A stretch of 64,000 bases of DNA from Cyanobium sp. ATX 6F1 (GTDB taxonomy: Bacteria; Cyanobacteriota; Cyanobacteriia; PCC-6307; Cyanobiaceae). This document shows positions 1 to 9,532 of this stretch, one piece after another. The position numbers were made by a program, and so were the translations under genes. The stretch's first letter is position 1. The number at the start of each line of letters is the position of its first letter. Below the pieces are notes generated by a model. It was not told where the DNA came from. It saw only the letters and a program-made list of their open reading frames with translations, and searched no databases. The stretch spans positions 310,001 to 374,000 of the forward strand of contig NZ_JAGQCS010000001.1 in assembly GCF_024346315.1 (NCBI RefSeq). Direction: 5' to 3'.

Positions 1-156
1 CTCCAGCTCCATGTTGTCGAGGAACTGGGCCTGCATGTCCCGCGCCGCCACGGTGCCGGTGGCCTGCAGCAGCCGGTCGGCCAGGGTCGATTTGCCGTGG
101 TCGATGTGGGCAATGATGCAGAAATTGCGGATCCGTGAAACGGGAACGTCGGTCAT
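1..156 (-). CDS. lepA: Elongation factor 4 (LepA), N-terminal part only
   Basis: The first 52 codons of a translational GTPase that back-translocates stalled ribosomes; the rest lies left of the window. The protein starts [20 protein letters not shown] and continues into the P-loop [10 protein letters not shown]. The [10 protein letters not shown]1 motif followed by the LepA-typical QFLDNMELE segment separates it from EF-G and TypA. The ATG at 156 sits just before the conserved [12 protein letters not shown] block, as is usual for LepA. It is transcribed leftwards, divergent from the nfu/serS genes. Confidence 0.93.
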   Translation of the reverse strand, partial: MTDVPVSRIRNFCIIAHIDHGKSTLADRLLQATGTVAARDMQAQFLDNMELE

Positions 157-422
157 CGCGCCTTGAAAGCCCGCTCAGGGAAACCAGTGGGGCCGATCCT
201 AGGAATCAGAGGGCTAGTCCCCAGCACCTGGCCCACCTAGGCGTGACCCTGACCCTGATCCAGTCCGGTTCGATTTCCACCGCCGCCGCCGCTCGCCTCG
301 CCGACCTGCCGCTGCCCCGCTTCCTGGAGCTGCTCTCCAACCTGAAGCTTCCCCTTTGCTCCAGCGATCCGGCCGACACGCGCTCCGATCTGGAGGCCGC
401 CCGGCGCGGGCTCGGCCTGTAG
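135..422 (+). pseudogene. UPF0175-like fragment, N-terminally truncated
   Basis: The open frame encodes a C-terminal block resembling UPF0175 small proteins (often antitoxins): a helix [20 protein letters not shown] followed by PRFLELL and a C-terminal acidic stretch. UPF0175 proteins normally begin with a beta-strand-rich segment that is absent here. The nearest start codons are a GTG at 135, inside the 5' end of lepA, and a GTG at 243. No toxin partner is adjacent. I read it as a decayed remnant or a very short gene; the family assignment rests on pattern only. Confidence 0.35.
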
Positions 423-583
423 GCCCCTGCCTGCAACGGTTGCCCCCAGCTCCAACGCTTGATTCAGCGGTCAGCGCCGGTTCTGCGGGCGTTGAACGAG
501 CGCTGAAGGCGAAGCGAGCTCCCAGGCCCATCCGTCAGCCATGGAGGTGCCTCCCTAAGCTCAGTCCATCGCGCCAAATTCCC

Positions 584-841
584 ATGAGCACCGAAACCGT
601 TAACGACCCCCGCGCGCTCACGATCGAGAACGTCGAGCGGGTGCTCGATGAGTTGCGCCCCTACCTGATGGCCGATGGCGGCAACGTCGAGATCGTCGAG
701 ATCGACGGCCCGATCGTGAAGGTGCGCCTCCAGGGCGCCTGCGGCACCTGCCCCAGCAGCACCATGACCCTCAAGATGGGCATCGAGCGCAAGCTGCGCG
801 AGGAAATCCCCGAAGTGAACGAAGTCGTTCAGGTGCTCTGA
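584..841 (+). CDS. nfu: NifU-like (Nfu) iron-sulfur scaffold protein
   Basis: An 85-residue stand-alone Nfu domain that carries and transfers Fe-S clusters, essential in cyanobacteria for photosystem I and other Fe-S proteins. Visible signatures are [25 protein letters not shown] and the cluster-binding CxxC in the segment [20 protein letters not shown]. The ATG at 584 (MSTETVND) gives the standard cyanobacterial length; the frame remains open upstream but without Nfu similarity. It lies 59 nt before serS on the same strand. Confidence 0.93.
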   Translation: MSTETVNDPRALTIENVERVLDELRPYLMADGGNVEIVEIDGPIVKVRLQGACGTCPSSTMTLKMGIERKLREEIPEVNEVVQVL

Positions 842-900
842 AGCCCTGCGGCCCAGCAAGGGCAGCCCCGTAAGCTCCCCTTTCCCCTGCCGCCTGCCCC

Positions 901-2181
901 GTGCTGGATCAGCGCCTGGTGCGCCAGAACCCTGAGCTGGTGGTGGAGCAGCTGGGGCGCCGCGGCCTCAAGCTCGATCTCACCGGCCTGCAGCTGATCG
1001 CCCAGCAGCAGCGCGACCTCGAAGAGCGCCTCAGCAGCCTCCAGGCCGAAGGCAACCGTGTGGGCAAGGAGGTGGGCCAGCGCATCCAGGCCGGCGCCGC
1101 GCCGACTGGCCCTGAAGTGAAGGAACTGCGCGAGCAGGGCAACCGGCTCAAACAGCAGGTCTCCGTGCTTGATGAGGAGGAGAAAACCCTCAGCGCCCGC
1201 CTGCGCGAGCAACTGCTGGGCCTGCCGAACCTGCCCTCGGCCCTCAGCCCCGAAGGCGTCAGCGAAGCCGACAACGTGGAGGTCAAGCGCTGGGGCAAAC
1301 CCCGGATCGAAGCGGGCCTGCTGGAGCACGGCGCCATCGCCGAACGGCTCGGCCTGCTCGACACCGAGCGCTCGGTGCGCATCGCCCAGAGCCGCTTCGT
1401 CACCCTCCTGGGCCAGGGGGCGCGGCTGGAGCGGGCGCTCATCAATTTCATGATCGACCTACACGCGCGCAAGGGCTACCGCGAAGTGCTGCCGCCGATC
1501 CTGGTGAATTCCGCCAGCCTCACGGGTTCCGGCCAGCTGCCCAAGTTCGCCGAGGAAAGCTTCCGCTGCGCCGACGACGACCTCTGGCTCACCCCCACCG
1601 CCGAGGTGCCGGTCACCGCGTTGCACCGCGACGAGATCATCCCGGCCGAGCAGCTGCCATTGCGGTATGTCGCCTTCACCCCCTGCTTCCGGCGCGAGGC
1701 CGGCTCCTACGGCCGCGACACCAAGGGCCTGATCCGTCTGCACCAGTTCCACAAGGTTGAGCTGTATTGGTTCAGCCATCCCGAGCACTCAGACGCCGCC
1801 CACGAGCAGCTCACCGGCGATGCCGAGGCGGTGCTCGAAGCCCTGGAGTTGCCCTACCGCCGCATCGAGCTCTGCACGGGCGATCTGGGCTTCTCCGCCG
1901 CCCGCACCTTCGATCTGGAGGTCTGGCTGGCGGGGGCGGGCACCTACCGGGAGATCTCCAGCTGCAGCACCTGCGCCGACTTCCAGGCCCGCCGCTCCGC
2001 CATCCGTTTCAAAGAAGGGAAAAGCACCCAGCTGCTGCACACCCTCAACGGCAGCGGCCTGGCGATCGGCCGCACCATGGCCGCCCTGCTGGAGCACGGC
2101 CAACAGGGCGATGGCTCGGTGGCCCTGCCGGCGGCGCTATGGAGCTATTTCGGCGCTGAGCGGATCACAGCGGAAGCCTGA
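901..2181 (+). CDS. serS: Seryl-tRNA synthetase
   Basis: Class II aminoacyl-tRNA synthetase charging tRNA-Ser, 426 residues, normal length. The N-terminal tRNA-binding coiled coil covers about residues 1-110 (MLDQRLVRQNPELV start). Motif 2 is near residue 262 (FRREAGSYGRDTKGLIRLHQ) and motif 3 near residue 383 (GSGLAIGRTMAALLE). The start is the GTG at 901, because the translated MLDQRLVRQNP sequence is the conserved beginning of the family. It is the first of a run of plus-strand housekeeping genes, followed 42 nt later by rseP. Confidence 0.97.
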   Translation: MLDQRLVRQNPELVVEQLGRRGLKLDLTGLQLIAQQQRDLEERLSSLQAEGNRVGKEVGQRIQAGAAPTGPEVKELREQGNRLKQQVSVLDEEEKTLSARLREQLLGLPNLPSALSPEGVSEADNVEVKRWGKPRIEAGLLEHGAIAERLGLLDTERSVRIAQSRFVTLLGQGARLERALINFMIDLHARKGYREVLPPILVNSASLTGSGQLPKFAEESFRCADDDLWLTPTAEVPVTALHRDEIIPAEQLPLRYVAFTPCFRREAGSYGRDTKGLIRLHQFHKVELYWFSHPEHSDAAHEQLTGDAEAVLEALELPYRRIELCTGDLGFSAARTFDLEVWLAGAGTYREISSCSTCADFQARRSAIRFKEGKSTQLLHTLNGSGLAIGRTMAALLEHGQQGDGSVALPAALWSYFGAERITAEA

Positions 2182-2223
2182 GCCACTGCGCCAGACTCAA
2201 CCATTCTCACGAGCTGTCACTGG

Positions 2224-3312
2224 ATGGGCGTCCTCACCGCACTGGCGATCCTGGCGGGCCTGATCGTCGTGCATGAGGCGGGCCACTTCTTTGCCGCCAC
2301 CTGGCAGGGCATCCGCGTCAGCAGCTTCTCGATCGGCTTCGGGCCGGTGCTGCTCGAGCGCCAACGCCGGGGCGTGCAGTTCGCCCTGCGCGCCCTTCCG
2401 CTCGGCGGCTTCGTGGCCTTCCCCGATGACGACGAGGACAGCGGCATCCCCAGCGATGACCCGGATCTGCTGCGCAACCGGCCGTTGCCCCAGCGGGCCC
2501 TGGTGATCGCCGCTGGCGTGCTCGCCAACCTGCTGCTGGCCTACGCGGTGCTGCTGGGCCAGGGCCTGGTGCTGGGCATCCCCTCGGGCTTCAGCGCCAC
2601 CCCCGGGGTGCTGGTGGTGGCCGTCCAACCGGGCCAGGCGGCCGCCAGCGCCGGCCTGCTGGCGGGTGATCGGATCGTGGCGCTCGGGGGCAGCGCGATC
2701 GCCGGCGGCCAGGAGGCCGTGGTCGGGGTGGTGGAGCAGATCAAGGGCGCCCCCGGCCAGGCGCTGCAGCTTGAGGTGGAGCGGGAGGGCCGGCGAATTC
2801 CCCTGCGCCTCACCCCGGTCGAGCGCAGCGGCAGCGGCCGCATCGGCGCCCAGCTGCAACCCAATGGCACGGAATCCTTCCGCGCCCCCAGCAGCCCCCT
2901 GGAGTTGATCGGCCAGGCCAACCGGGAGTTCTCCCAGCTGCTCGGCCGCACCGTCGATGGCTTCGTGACCCTCGCCACCCACTTCGGCGAGACCGCCGGC
3001 CAGGTGTCCGGGCCGGTGAAGATCGTTCAGATGGGGGCCTCGCTGGCCAAGCAGGGCGGCAGCAGCCTGTTCGTGTACACCGCCTTGATCTCCATCAACC
3101 TGGCGGTGCTCAACGCCCTGCCCCTGCCCCTGCTCGATGGCGGCCAGTTCCTGCTGCTGCTGCTCGAGGGCGTGCGCGGCAAGCCGATTCCCGAGCGCCT
3201 CCAGATGGCCTTCCTCCAATCGGGCTTCGTGCTGCTGGTGAGCCTGAGCGTGGTGCTGATCGTCAAGGACACCTCCCAGCTGCCGCTGGTGCAGCAACTG
3301 CTCAACCACTGA
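2224..3312 (+). CDS. rseP: RseP/S2P-family intramembrane zinc metalloprotease
   Basis: A 362-residue site-2 protease that cleaves membrane-anchored substrates such as anti-sigma factors within the membrane. The zinc motif HEAGH is at residues 17-21 in the first transmembrane helix. A single PDZ domain follows at about residues 115-190 (QPGQAAASAGLLAGDRIVAL). The second catalytic motif NALPLPLLDGGQ is near residue 298, inside the C-terminal helices. One PDZ and 360 residues is the usual cyanobacterial form. The local substrate cannot be inferred. Confidence 0.94.
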   Translation: MGVLTALAILAGLIVVHEAGHFFAATWQGIRVSSFSIGFGPVLLERQRRGVQFALRALPLGGFVAFPDDDEDSGIPSDDPDLLRNRPLPQRALVIAAGVLANLLLAYAVLLGQGLVLGIPSGFSATPGVLVVAVQPGQAAASAGLLAGDRIVALGGSAIAGGQEAVVGVVEQIKGAPGQALQLEVEREGRRIPLRLTPVERSGSGRIGAQLQPNGTESFRAPSSPLELIGQANREFSQLLGRTVDGFVTLATHFGETAGQVSGPVKIVQMGASLAKQGGSSLFVYTALISINLAVLNALPLPLLDGGQFLLLLLEGVRGKPIPERLQMAFLQSGFVLLVSLSVVLIVKDTSQLPLVQQLLNH

Positions 3313-3358
3313 TCCCCCGCTGATCGCGCCCGCCAGGCCTCCCCCAAGCCACCCGACC

Positions 3359-4009
3359 ATGCCCCGTTTCCCCAGCGCCCGCACCCGGGCGCCGCTGATC
3401 CTCGAGCGCCTGGGGGAGCTCTACCCCGAGGCCACCTGCTCGCTTGATTGGCGCACCCCCTGGGAGCTGCTGGTCGCCACCATGCTCTCGGCCCAGTGCA
3501 CCGACGAGCGCGTCAACAAGGTCACCCCGGCCCTGTTCGAGCGCTTTCCCGATGCGGCCGCCGCGGCCGCGGTGACCGGCCTCGCTGTGGAGCCCTATGT
3601 GAAATCCACGGGCTTCTTTCGCAACAAGGCCAAGAACATCGTCGCCAGCTCGCGCCTGCTGATGGAGCGCCACGGCGGCGCGGTGCCGCGCTCGATGGAG
3701 GAGCTGCTGGAGCTGCCCGGTGTGGCGCGCAAGACCGCCAATGTGGTGCTGGCCCACGCCTTCGGCATCAACGCCGGGGTCACGGTCGACACCCACGTCA
3801 AACGGCTCAGCAACCGCCTCGGGCTCACCAAACAGAGCGACCCGCGCCGGATCGAGCCGGAGCTGATGAAGCTGCTGCCCCAGCCGATGTGGGAAACCTT
3901 CTCGATCCGCCTGATCTTCCACGGCCGCGCCGTCTGCAACGCCCGCAAACCCGCCTGCGACGGCTGCCCCCTGGCCGACCTCTGCCCCAGCCATCCGCCG
4001 GGGCGGTAA
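3359..4009 (+). CDS. nth: Endonuclease III (DNA glycosylase/AP lyase)
   Basis: Base-excision repair enzyme removing oxidised pyrimidines, 216 residues. The helix-hairpin-helix [13 protein letters not shown] carries the catalytic lysine. The conserved aspartate is in [16 protein letters not shown]. The C-terminal [4Fe-4S] loop has the exact Cys-X6-Cys-X2-Cys-X5-Cys spacing ([17 protein letters not shown]). The ATG at 3359 follows rseP by 46 nt. The family call is secure. Confidence 0.96.
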   Translation: MPRFPSARTRAPLILERLGELYPEATCSLDWRTPWELLVATMLSAQCTDERVNKVTPALFERFPDAAAAAAVTGLAVEPYVKSTGFFRNKAKNIVASSRLLMERHGGAVPRSMEELLELPGVARKTANVVLAHAFGINAGVTVDTHVKRLSNRLGLTKQSDPRRIEPELMKLLPQPMWETFSIRLIFHGRAVCNARKPACDGCPLADLCPSHPPGR

Positions 4010-4043
4010 GCTCAGCAATCTCCTGCTACCCAGCCCCAGCCGC

Positions 4044-4346
4044 ATGGCGAAGAAGTCGATGATCGCGCGTGATGTGAAGCGCAAGAAGATGGTCGAGCGC
4101 TTCTCTGTGAAGCGCGCTGCGCTCATGGAGGCCTTCGGGGCGGCGGCTGATCCGATGGCGCGCCTTGAGATCCACCGCAAGATCCAGGGCCTGCCCCGCA
4201 ACAGCGCCCCCAACCGCGTGCGCAACCGCTGCTGGGCCACCGGCAAGCCCCGGGGCTACTACCGCGATTTCGGCCTCTGCCGCAACCAGCTGCGCGAGCG
4301 TGCCCACAAGGGCCTGCTCCCCGGCGTCACCAAATCCAGCTGGTGA
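4044..4346 (+). CDS. rpsN: 30S ribosomal protein S14
   Basis: A 100-residue S14 of the long, zinc-free type used by cyanobacteria and plastids. It starts [20 protein letters not shown], and the conserved C-terminal block reads [20 protein letters not shown]. It helps assemble the 30S head. As in other cyanobacteria it lies outside the main ribosomal operons, and it is followed at once by a strong intrinsic terminator and pnp. Confidence 0.97.
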   Translation: MAKKSMIARDVKRKKMVERFSVKRAALMEAFGAAADPMARLEIHRKIQGLPRNSAPNRVRNRCWATGKPRGYYRDFGLCRNQLRERAHKGLLPGVTKSSW

Positions 4347-4382
4347 ACCAGCCGGCGGCCCCGCCGCCCAAGCTGAGCCAGG

Positions 4383-4410
4383 AGGGGTCCCCGTTGGGGG
4401 CCCCTTTTTT
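4383..4410 (+). terminator. Intrinsic terminator after rpsN
   Basis: A 10-bp stem (4383-4392 paired with 4396-4405, one T-G pair) closed by a GTT loop and followed by a run of T to 4410. It lies 37 nt after the rpsN stop and 70 nt before pnp, so it should end rpsN transcription. Confidence 0.85.
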
Positions 4411-4480
4411 GCGCCCCATCACGGGGAGTTCACACCGAATGCGAGAATGGCATTTGACAACAAAACGGACATAAGCGCAC

Positions 4481-6610
4481 GTGTCAGGACACATTCAGAC
4501 GGTCTCCTTCGATGGTCGGGAGATCCGGCTGACCACAGGTTTGTATGCCCCCCAGGCCGGGGGTTCGGTACTGGTTGAATGCGGTGATACCTCCGTGCTG
4601 GTGACGGCCACGCGTGCCAAGGGCCGCGAAGGCATTGATTTCCTCCCGCTCACCTGCGACTACGAAGAGCGCTTGTACGCCGCCGGTCGCATCCCCGGCA
4701 GCTTCTTCCGCCGTGAGGCCCGCCCCCCCGAGCGCGCCATCCTCACCACCCGCCTGATCGATCGCCCCCTGCGGCCCCTGTTCCCCTCCTGGCTGCGCGA
4801 CGACATCCAGGTGGTCGCCACCACCCTCTCCCTCGATGAGCGGGTGCCGCCCGATGTGCTCGCCGTCACCGGCGCCTCGATCGCCTGCCTGCTCGCCCGC
4901 ATGCCCTTCAGCGGCCCGATGGCGGCCGTGCGCGTGGGCCTGCTCGGCGACGACTTCGTGCTCAACCCCAGCTACCGGGAAATCGAGCGCAGCGAGCTCG
5001 ATCTGGTGGTGGCCGGCACCCCCTCCGGCGTGGTGATGGTGGAGGCGGGCGCCAACCAGCTGCCCGAGCAGGATGTGATCGAAGCGATCGACTTCGGCTA
5101 TGAGGCCGTGGGCGAGCTGATCAAGGCCCAGCTCAAGCTGCTCAGCGATCTGGGCATCGAGCAGGTGATCCCCGAGACCAAGATCGAAGACCCGGCCCTG
5201 CCCAACTTCCTTGAGCAGGAATGTGGCGCCGGCATCGCCGAGGTGCTCAAGCAGTACAGCCTCACCAAGCCTGAGCGCGACGCCAAGCTCGACGTCCTCA
5301 AGGGCGAAGTGGCTGCCAAGATCGCCACCCTCGGCGACGACGACCCGATCCGCCTGGCCGCCGCGGGCAAGGCCCTGGGCAACACCTACAAAGGTGTCAC
5401 CAAGAAGATGATGCGCGCCCAGATCATCAACGAGGGCAAGCGCGTCGATGGCCGCGACCTCGACCAGGTGCGCCCGATCACCGCCGCCGTCAGCGTGCTG
5501 CCCAAGCGCGTGCATGGCTCCGGCCTGTTCCAGCGCGGGCTCACCCAGGTGCTCTCCACCGCCACCTTGGGCACCCCCAGCGATGCCCAGGAACTGGACG
5601 ACCTCAACCCGTCCAGCGAGAAGACCTACCTGCACCACTACAACTTCCCCCCCTACTCCGTCGGTGAAACCCGGCCGATGCGCTCCCCCGGCCGCCGCGA
5701 GATCGGCCACGGCGCCCTCGCCGAACGGGCCCTGGTGCCCGTGCTGCCCGCCAAGGAAGACTTCCCCTACGTGCTGCGCGTGGTCTCGGAGTGCCTGAGC
5801 TCCAACGGCTCCACCTCCATGGCCTCGGTGTGCGGCAGCACCCTGGCGCTGCTGGATGCGGGCGTGCCCCTCAAGGCCCCCGTCGGCGGCGCCGCCATGG
5901 GCCTGATCAAGGAGGGCGAGGAGGTGCGCATCCTCACCGACATCCAGGGCATCGAAGACTTCCTCGGTGACATGGACTTCAAGGTGGCCGGCACCGAAAA
6001 GGGCATCACCGCCCTTCAGATGGACATGAAGATGGCCGGTCTGGCGGTCAAGACCATCGCTGAGGCCGTCAACCAGGCCCGCCCGGCCCGGCTGCACATT
6101 CTCGGCAAGATGCTCGAGGCGATCGACAAGCCGCGCGACACCCTCTCGCCCCACGCCCCGCGGCTGCTCAGCTTCCGCATCGACCCCGAGTTGATCGGCA
6201 CCGTGATCGGCCCCGGTGGCCGCACGATCAAGGGCATCACCGAGCGCACCAACACCAAGATCGACATCCAGGACGGCGGCATCGTCACGATCGCCAGCCA
6301 TGACGGCTCCGCCGCCGAGGAAGCCCAGCGGATCATCGAGGGCCTCACCCGCCGCATCAGCGAAGGGGAGCAGTTCAGCGGTCACGTCACCCGCGTGATC
6401 CCGATCGGCGCCTTCGTCGAGATCCTGCCCGGCAAGGAGGGGATGATCCACATCTCCCAGCTCTCCGAAGCCCGGGTGGAGAAGGTCGAAGATGTGATCA
6501 AGGTGGGCGATCAGGTGCGCGTGCGCGTGCGCGAAATCGACAACCGCGGCCGCATCAACCTCACCCTGCGCGGCGTCGACCAGGAAGAGCCCGTGGCCGT
6601 CACCGCCTGA
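4481..6610 (+). CDS. pnp: Polynucleotide phosphorylase
   Basis: 3'-to-5' phosphorolytic exoribonuclease and RNA polymerase of the RNA degradosome, 709 residues. Two RNase PH-like domains fill residues 1-550 and the helical linker lies between them. A KH domain is at about 565-620 ([15 protein letters not shown]) and an S1 domain at about 630-700 ([20 protein letters not shown]). The start is the GTG at 4481, giving [15 protein letters not shown], the conserved cyanobacterial N-terminus. The gene is monocistronic between two hairpins. Confidence 0.97.
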   Translation: MSGHIQTVSFDGREIRLTTGLYAPQAGGSVLVECGDTSVLVTATRAKGREGIDFLPLTCDYEERLYAAGRIPGSFFRREARPPERAILTTRLIDRPLRPLFPSWLRDDIQVVATTLSLDERVPPDVLAVTGASIACLLARMPFSGPMAAVRVGLLGDDFVLNPSYREIERSELDLVVAGTPSGVVMVEAGANQLPEQDVIEAIDFGYEAVGELIKAQLKLLSDLGIEQVIPETKIEDPALPNFLEQECGAGIAEVLKQYSLTKPERDAKLDVLKGEVAAKIATLGDDDPIRLAAAGKALGNTYKGVTKKMMRAQIINEGKRVDGRDLDQVRPITAAVSVLPKRVHGSGLFQRGLTQVLSTATLGTPSDAQELDDLNPSSEKTYLHHYNFPPYSVGETRPMRSPGRREIGHGALAERALVPVLPAKEDFPYVLRVVSECLSSNGSTSMASVCGSTLALLDAGVPLKAPVGGAAMGLIKEGEEVRILTDIQGIEDFLGDMDFKVAGTEKGITALQMDMKMAGLAVKTIAEAVNQARPARLHILGKMLEAIDKPRDTLSPHAPRLLSFRIDPELIGTVIGPGGRTIKGITERTNTKIDIQDGGIVTIASHDGSAAEEAQRIIEGLTRRISEGEQFSGHVTRVIPIGAFVEILPGKEGMIHISQLSEARVEKVEDVIKVGDQVRVRVREIDNRGRINLTLRGVDQEEPVAVTA

Positions 6611-6623
6611 CCCCCTGCGGGGG
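6611..6623. terminator. Short G/C hairpin between convergent pnp and cysQ
   Basis: Five C, a three-base loop TGC and five G lie exactly between the stop codons of pnp and the convergent cysQ gene. There is no T-tract on either strand, so termination is plausible from position only. Confidence 0.3.
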
Positions 6624-6624
6624 G

Positions 6625-7566
6625 CTACACCGCGAAGCCGGGATCGATCTGCGCCAGCGCCGTCACGGCCCGATCGCAGATCCTCCCGTGGCTGAGGCCA
6701 TGGCTGGCCACCAGGCAACCGGCCTGGCGCACGTCGCCATCGTTGTAGGAGAGGGGGCGGCCGTCGGCATGGCTGAAGGCTCCACCGGCGGCGATCAGCA
6801 CCGCTTCCGGTGCCGCCATGTCCCAGTCCTTGGGGGCACTGCTGCCAGAGAGCGAGATGTAGAGGTCGGTTTCGCCGCGCAGAATCGTCGCCACCTTGCC
6901 GCCGACGCTGCCGATCGCCTTGGTGTCGCCCAGGGCCAGGGCCTCAAGAAGTTGCTCGAGCCGCTGGTCGCGGTGATTGCGGCTGGCCACCAGCACCAGC
7001 TCGCTTAGCTCGCGGCGGCCACTCAGGGCGGGCGGGAACTGCCCGCCGGAGCGGTCCTCCCGCCAGGCGCGGCCGCTGCCATCGGCGCCGAGCCAGCCGA
7101 TCCAGAGCTCGTCGAGCTCGGGCAGCAACACCACCCCCAGCACCGGGCGATGGTCCTTCACCAGGGCCAGATGCACGGCGTACTCACCGCTGCCCTGCAG
7201 AAAATCCTTGGTGCCATCGAGGGGATCGAGGATCCACAGCCACTCGGCCGCCAGGGGTTCGCCAGCATAGAGCTGCTCAGCGGCGGTCTCCTCGCTGAGC
7301 ACGGTCCAGCCGGCCTGCGGGAAGGCGGCGGCCAATCCTTCCAGCAACCAACTGTTCACCGCCAGATCCGCCGCTGACACGGGCCCTTCGCCGCCCTCCT
7401 CCACGCTCAGGGCACGGGGGAATCCATGGGGCGGCTGCTCGCCGCGGGCATAGGCCCGCAGGATGTCCGCCGCGCCCCAGCTCAAGCGACGCAGCTCTTG
7501 AAACAGCCCCTCGGGGTCAACGCCGGGGGGCATGGCCGCGGCGGCCGGCATCATGGAAGCGCTCAT
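6625..7566 (-). CDS. cysQ: Inositol-monophosphatase-family phosphatase, CysQ-like
   Basis: Probable 3'(2'),5'-bisphosphate nucleotidase that removes PAP during sulfate assimilation; 313 residues. The lithium-sensitive phosphatase metal site is visible: SEETAAEQ near residue 91, DPLDGTKDF at 114-122 and KDWDMAAPEA near 240. Three in-frame ATGs (7566, 7554, 7533) are possible. The last (MPPGVDPEGL) leaves more room for the divergent rsmI promoter, because only 9 nt separate the longest form from rsmI. SuhB-type inositol phosphatase activity is the alternative. Confidence 0.85.
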   Translation of the reverse strand: MSASMMPAAAAMPPGVDPEGLFQELRRLSWGAADILRAYARGEQPPHGFPRALSVEEGGEGPVSAADLAVNSWLLEGLAAAFPQAGWTVLSEETAAEQLYAGEPLAAEWLWILDPLDGTKDFLQGSGEYAVHLALVKDHRPVLGVVLLPELDELWIGWLGADGSGRAWREDRSGGQFPPALSGRRELSELVLVASRNHRDQRLEQLLEALALGDTKAIGSVGGKVATILRGETDLYISLSGSSAPKDWDMAAPEAVLIAAGGAFSHADGRPLSYNDGDVRQAGCLVASHGLSHGRICDRAVTALAQIDPGFAV

Positions 7567-7575
7567 CGGTGCATT

Positions 7576-8430
7576 GTGCAGGACCTGGAACCCGCCGCCG
7601 GCGTCCTCTACCTGGTGGGCACGCCGATCGGCAACCGTGACGACCTCTCCCCCCGGGCCCTCAAGGTGCTCGCCGGTGTGGACCGCATCGCCTGCGAAGA
7701 CACCCGCCACAGCGGCTTGCTGCTGGCGGGGTTCGGCATCCGCTCGAAGCTGATCAGCTTCCACGCCCACAACCACCTGGCCCGCATCCCCCAGCTGCTG
7801 GAGGCCCTGGAGCGGGGTGAGCGGCTGGCGGTGATCAGCGATGCGGGCCTGCCCGGCATCTGCGACCCCGGCGAGGAACTGGTGGCGGCGGCGCGCGCGG
7901 CCGGCCGCACGGTGATCTGCATCCCAGGCCCCTGCGCCCTGACCACGGCCCTGGTGAGCAGCGGCCTGCCCAGCGGCCGCTTCTGCTTCGAGGGCTTCCT
8001 TCCGCCCAAGCGCAACCCGCGCCGGGCGCGGCTGAAGGAGCTGGCCGATGAGCCACGCACCCTCGTGCTCTATGAGGCCCCCCACCGGCTGCTGGAGCTG
8101 CTGGAGGATCTGCTCGAAGCGCTGGGAGACCGCCCCTTGCAGGTGGCCCGGGAACTCACCAAGCGCCACGAGCAGCAGATCGGCCCCACGGTGGGCGCCG
8201 CCCTGGTCCATTTCAGGGGCACCCCTGCGCTCGGGGAATGCACCCTGGTGCTCGGCGGAGCGCCGCCGGTGATCGAAGCAGCCCCTGATGAACAGGAGCT
8301 GCTGGCGGAACTGCAGCGGCGGGTGGCGGCGGGCGCCAGTCCCCGGGATGCGGCCCGCCAGCTGGCGGAGGCCACGGGCCTCTCACGCCGGACCCTCTAC
8401 GGTTTGTTGCACCGGAACGGGGAACCCTGA
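7576..8430 (+). CDS. rsmI: 16S rRNA (cytidine-1402-2'-O)-methyltransferase
   Basis: RsmI methylates the ribose of C1402 in the ribosomal P site. The protein is 284 residues, the family norm. The tetrapyrrole-methylase fold is shown by LYLVGTPIGNRDDLSPRAL near residues 11-29, ACEDTRHSG near 39 and SDAGLPGICDPG near 88. The start is the GTG at 7576; the frame is open further upstream but unrelated, and antisense to cysQ. Its stop overlaps the next start (TGATG at 8428-8432). Confidence 0.94.
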   Translation: MQDLEPAAGVLYLVGTPIGNRDDLSPRALKVLAGVDRIACEDTRHSGLLLAGFGIRSKLISFHAHNHLARIPQLLEALERGERLAVISDAGLPGICDPGEELVAAARAAGRTVICIPGPCALTTALVSSGLPSGRFCFEGFLPPKRNPRRARLKELADEPRTLVLYEAPHRLLELLEDLLEALGDRPLQVARELTKRHEQQIGPTVGAALVHFRGTPALGECTLVLGGAPPVIEAAPDEQELLAELQRRVAAGASPRDAARQLAEATGLSRRTLYGLLHRNGEP

Positions 8431-8687
8431 TGCTGCTGCGCCTGCGCCTGCTGCTCGCCAGCGCCGGGGGGGGCCTGCTGCTGCTGCTGATTCTCTGCCT
8501 CGGGGCCCAGAACCTGAGTGATCGGCCCAGCCTGCAGCTGGGACTGGGCCGCAATGTGGCGCCGCTCCCCAGCGGCTTCCTGGTGGGCCTGGCGCTGGTG
8601 GTGGGGGTGATCAGCGGCGGTGTCAGCGCGGCCCTGCTGCTGCCGGGATCGGAATCAGACCGCGATCAGGAGCCGGGCAACGCGTAG
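8430..8687 (+). CDS. Small two-helix membrane protein (LapA-like)
   Basis: An 85-residue protein with a hydrophobic helix at about residues 3-26 and a second at about 49-71 (FLVGLALVVGVISGGVSAAL), ending in a charged tail. This hairpin layout resembles LapA/DUF1049 proteins, but the match is one of architecture only. Its ATG overlaps the rsmI stop by one base, so it is co-translated with rsmI. Its last 22 nt overlap the 3' end of the convergent HTH gene. Function unknown. Confidence 0.7.
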   Translation: MLLRLRLLLASAGGGLLLLLILCLGAQNLSDRPSLQLGLGRNVAPLPSGFLVGLALVVGVISGGVSAALLLPGSESDRDQEPGNA

Positions 8688-9469
8688 AGAGAACCCTCCA
8701 GCACCAGGCGGCTGATGCCCTGGGAGAGCAGGTAGGGGGCCGTGCGCTCGAGCACACCGCTGTCGGGCACCTTGATCACGCGCTGGCTGCGGCCGCAGTG
8801 GCGCTTGGCCTGGCGCGGGTTGGCGAACACCGCCAGGGCCTGGCGATCGCGTTCATCGGCGCTGAGCGAGCCCAGCTCGGGGAAATCCGTGAGCGGGCGG
8901 GCCTGCAGTTCCACGGTCTTGTCCACGAGCAGGTAGACGCTGCTGGGCAGCTCGACGCCGCTGAGGGGCTGGGCCGAGGCGGGGGGCCGTTCCTCGATCG
9001 GCTGGCCCACCACCGCCACGGTGACGAACTCGCTGGCCTCGAAGGGCTCAGAGTCGTCCTCGCCATCGAGATCGGGATCGTCCTGGGCATCCTCGCCAAA
9101 ATCATCGGCGTCATCGATGGCCAGCACCAGGTGTGGATCGCTCTCCAGAGACTCGGTCTCCTCCCCAGGGAGCGGATCCAAGGGCTCCAACGGATCAAGA
9201 AGATCGAGGGGATCTTCAAAGGCTTCGGCCCCCAGGGGCAATGAACTGGCCTCGGGCATCAGCGGCAGCTGCCCGGGGGCCGCAGCCCCCCGGGAGCGCT
9301 GCAGTTTGATCTCTGCGTAGGTAGCAGGATCCAGGGCCGCCTTGACCACCCGGCTGACGGTGTTGGGGCTGCAGCCGTAGGCCTCCGCCAGCACCAAGGT
9401 GGCCTCGCCCGCCCGGAAGCGCGCCACCAGCTCCTGTTTCTGGCTGTCGCTGAGCCGGGTGACCGCCAT
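8666..9469 (-). CDS. Helix-turn-helix protein of unknown function
   Basis: A 267-residue protein. Residues 1-50 form a transposase/recombinase-like HTH (LSDSQKQELVARFRAGEATL then YGCSPNTVSRVVKAAL). A long acidic low-complexity linker follows (about 75-160, rich in D, E, P, L). The C-terminal domain of about 95 residues contains ARPLTDFPELGSLS and VFANPRQAKRHCGRSQRVIK. The linker suggests two folded domains joined flexibly, perhaps a DNA-binding regulator. The start is the ATG at 9469, as the upstream extension is unlikely. Confidence 0.75.
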   Translation of the reverse strand: MAVTRLSDSQKQELVARFRAGEATLVLAEAYGCSPNTVSRVVKAALDPATYAEIKLQRSRGAAAPGQLPLMPEASSLPLGAEAFEDPLDLLDPLEPLDPLPGEETESLESDPHLVLAIDDADDFGEDAQDDPDLDGEDDSEPFEASEFVTVAVVGQPIEERPPASAQPLSGVELPSSVYLLVDKTVELQARPLTDFPELGSLSADERDRQALAVFANPRQAKRHCGRSQRVIKVPDSGVLERTAPYLLSQGISRLVLEGSLYALPGS

Positions 9470-9532
9470 GAAACACATTCGCTCAGCCAACCACCTTAAT
9501 TGCAATGGGCGCCTGAGGTTCCTGCCGGTGAC

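Noticed and set aside
4484-6718. A 744-codon open frame on the minus strand across pnp
   Set aside because: It is the antisense of pnp in very GC-rich DNA, with His/Ala/Gly/Asp/Val-biased translation and no family features.
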